Positions 39,291 through 40,123 of a stretch of 40,123 nucleotides of DNA are shown here, one piece after another. Source of the DNA: a virus; the IMG/VR virus record IMGVR_UViG_3300032163_000041, positions 1 to 40,123 of that record; one strand, given 5' to 3'. The translations under genes and the position numbers were made by a program. How positions within the stretch are numbered: position 1 is the stretch's first letter; each line of letters begins with the position of its first letter. Below the pieces are notes generated by a model. The model made no database searches and was not told the DNA's origin. It was given only the letters and a program-made list of their open reading frames with translations.

Positions 39291-39816
39291 CGCAGAGCCA
39301 ACGGCGGCGCGGGGCGTCTTCACCGCAAGCCAGCCATCCGCGAGGGACGTGCTGTCGGATTGGTTTGTCCAGCACTACCGGCTGTCGTTTGTCTTGATCG
39401 CAAGGGATCGGGAATACTGGCCGGAAGTCGAGGCGGTGATTCGCGAGAAGTTTGTGAACGGTGGCACGGCCGGGATCTGGCGGACTGCCTGCCTAGCGTT
39501 CCGAGACAAGCCTGCGTCAATCTTTTCGCTGCTGGATCGGTACAACGAACTGCTGGCCGAGGAAAAACGGACGGCCCAAAACCGCATCGAGCAATCGGTC
39601 GACGGTGAGGAAAAGATAGGCCCCGAGATTCGCGAAATGCTCGACGAACTAAAAGAGCGGCTGGCGATGCGGAGCGATGGGGCGAAAGGCGCGACGCCGC
39701 AGTTGATGGCCGCGCTGGCGCTGCGAACGCTGGCCGACGCTAGGGAAAAAGGGATCGAGAAAGATCGAATCATATTTCACACGCTCGATGCGGACGCCAT
39801 CGGGACAGGAGGCTAG
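39271..39816 (+). CDS. Hypothetical protein following replication gene (181 aa)
   Basis: TTG start overlapping the replication gene; AAAGGG upstream. Alpha-helical, with a long charged central helix and a C-terminal helix rich in Arg/Lys/Asp. Position between initiator and helicase suggests a replication accessory role such as loader (inference). Confidence 0.55.
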   Translation: MESLASNAEPTAARGVFTASQPSARDVLSDWFVQHYRLSFVLIARDREYWPEVEAVIREKFVNGGTAGIWRTACLAFRDKPASIFSLLDRYNELLAEEKRTAQNRIEQSVDGEEKIGPEIREMLDELKERLAMRSDGAKGATPQLMAALALRTLADAREKGIEKDRIIFHTLDADAIGTGG

Positions 39817-39818
39817 GG

Positions 39819-40001
39819 ATGTCTGGAGCTTTTGGATTGGTGACTTGTCGGACGTTCAAGTGCCAGCACAAGGTCAGGCGCAACTTTCAGCGCCCGGCCG
39901 ATGCGCGTGGAGCGCGGGGCCAGCAACTCGCGGATGGGGAACGCTGCTACCGTTGCCGCAAGCGACTGGCGCGGGCGAAATGGCGCGGAGTCGAAGCATG
40001 A
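39819..40001 (+). CDS. Small zinc-motif protein (60 aa)
   Basis: ATG two bases after the previous stop with AGGAGGC upstream. CRTFKC then CYRCRKR, a zinc-ribbon layout in a basic protein. Its ATGA overlap sets up the helicase-methyltransferase start. Confidence 0.55.
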   Translation: MSGAFGLVTCRTFKCQHKVRRNFQRPADARGARGQQLADGERCYRCRKRLARAKWRGVEA

Positions 40002-40123
40002 GCGACTACGAGACATTCCTACGATCCAAGGACTTCGCGCAAGTCGAGACGGGCATCAAAGACGGCTACACGCTGTCGGCGCATCTGAAGCCGTTTCAAG
40101 CGGACGTTATTCGATGGGCGCTC
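39997..40123. repeat. 127-bp terminal redundancy, right copy
   Basis: Same as 1-127. Shows the circle junction. Confidence 0.95.
39998..40123 (+). CDS. 5' fragment of helicase-methyltransferase (copy)
   Basis: Repeats the first 42 codons of the gene at 2. GGAG at 39987-39990 supplies its ribosome-binding site. Not a second gene. Confidence 0.9.
   Translation, partial: MSDYETFLRSKDFAQVETGIKDGYTLSAHLKPFQADVIRWAL

Overview
The window is a complete circular phage genome, probably assembled from a metagenome. The last 127 bases (39997-40123) repeat bases 1-127 exactly, so the unique circle is about 39,996 bp and the first gene is cut at an arbitrary point. Every gene I can support is on the + strand. 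Genes are packed with ATGA, GTGA and TTGA stop-start overlaps, GTG and TTG starts are common, and no tRNA, rRNA, integrase, transposase or CRISPR array was seen. The DNA is visibly GC-rich. A portal, a two-part terminase, a tail tube, a frameshifted tail chaperone, a tape measure and a hub, with no sheath, indicate a long non-contractile (siphovirus-type) tail. The host cannot be named; Thr-rich exported repeat proteins and GC-rich DNA do not settle it.

Layout. (1) 29.1-40.0 kb, continuing through the circle junction to about 6.4 kb, is the early/middle region. It starts after two terminators (28956, 29122) at a good sigma70-type promoter (29162) whose spacer holds the palindrome CTAGAGGTGTCTAG. 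A second promoter (31070) carries CTAGATGGGTCTAG at exactly the same offset, just ahead of a small helix-turn-helix protein. Then come a putative recombination protein with a zinc ribbon, a two-gene unit (GDV/HHAHV protein plus a DUF6745-like protein carrying 34 three-residue repeats), DnaJ-type zinc-motif proteins, an ASCH protein, a winged-helix replication initiator-like protein containing a (GGGGTT)n tract, a helicase-methyltransferase fusion, an HNH nuclease, a GT87-like membrane glycosyltransferase, and many very small zinc-motif or membrane proteins.

(2) 6.4-19.1 kb is packaging, head and tail tube: terminase small and large subunits, portal, minor head protein, scaffold, major capsid, a signal-peptide-bearing probable decoration protein, adaptor, tail completion, tail terminator, tail tube, tail chaperones joined by an A_AAA_AAC slippery site, and tape measure. 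Three GC-rich hairpins without U-tracts follow successive head genes. (3) 19.1-28.9 kb is tail tip and lysis: a 1658-residue hub with a LamG-like insert, a BppU-like protein, two overlapping 32-residue membrane peptides, two exported Thr-rich proteins, a GH25 lysozyme and holin candidates split at a G8 tract. A strong intrinsic terminator ends this transcript.

Functional reading: the phage brings its own origin-recognition/loader, helicase-methylase and recombination functions but no DNA polymerase, so it probably uses host polymerase. The shared operator at the two early promoters suggests a phage-encoded switch. The membrane glycosyltransferase suggests modification of the host surface.
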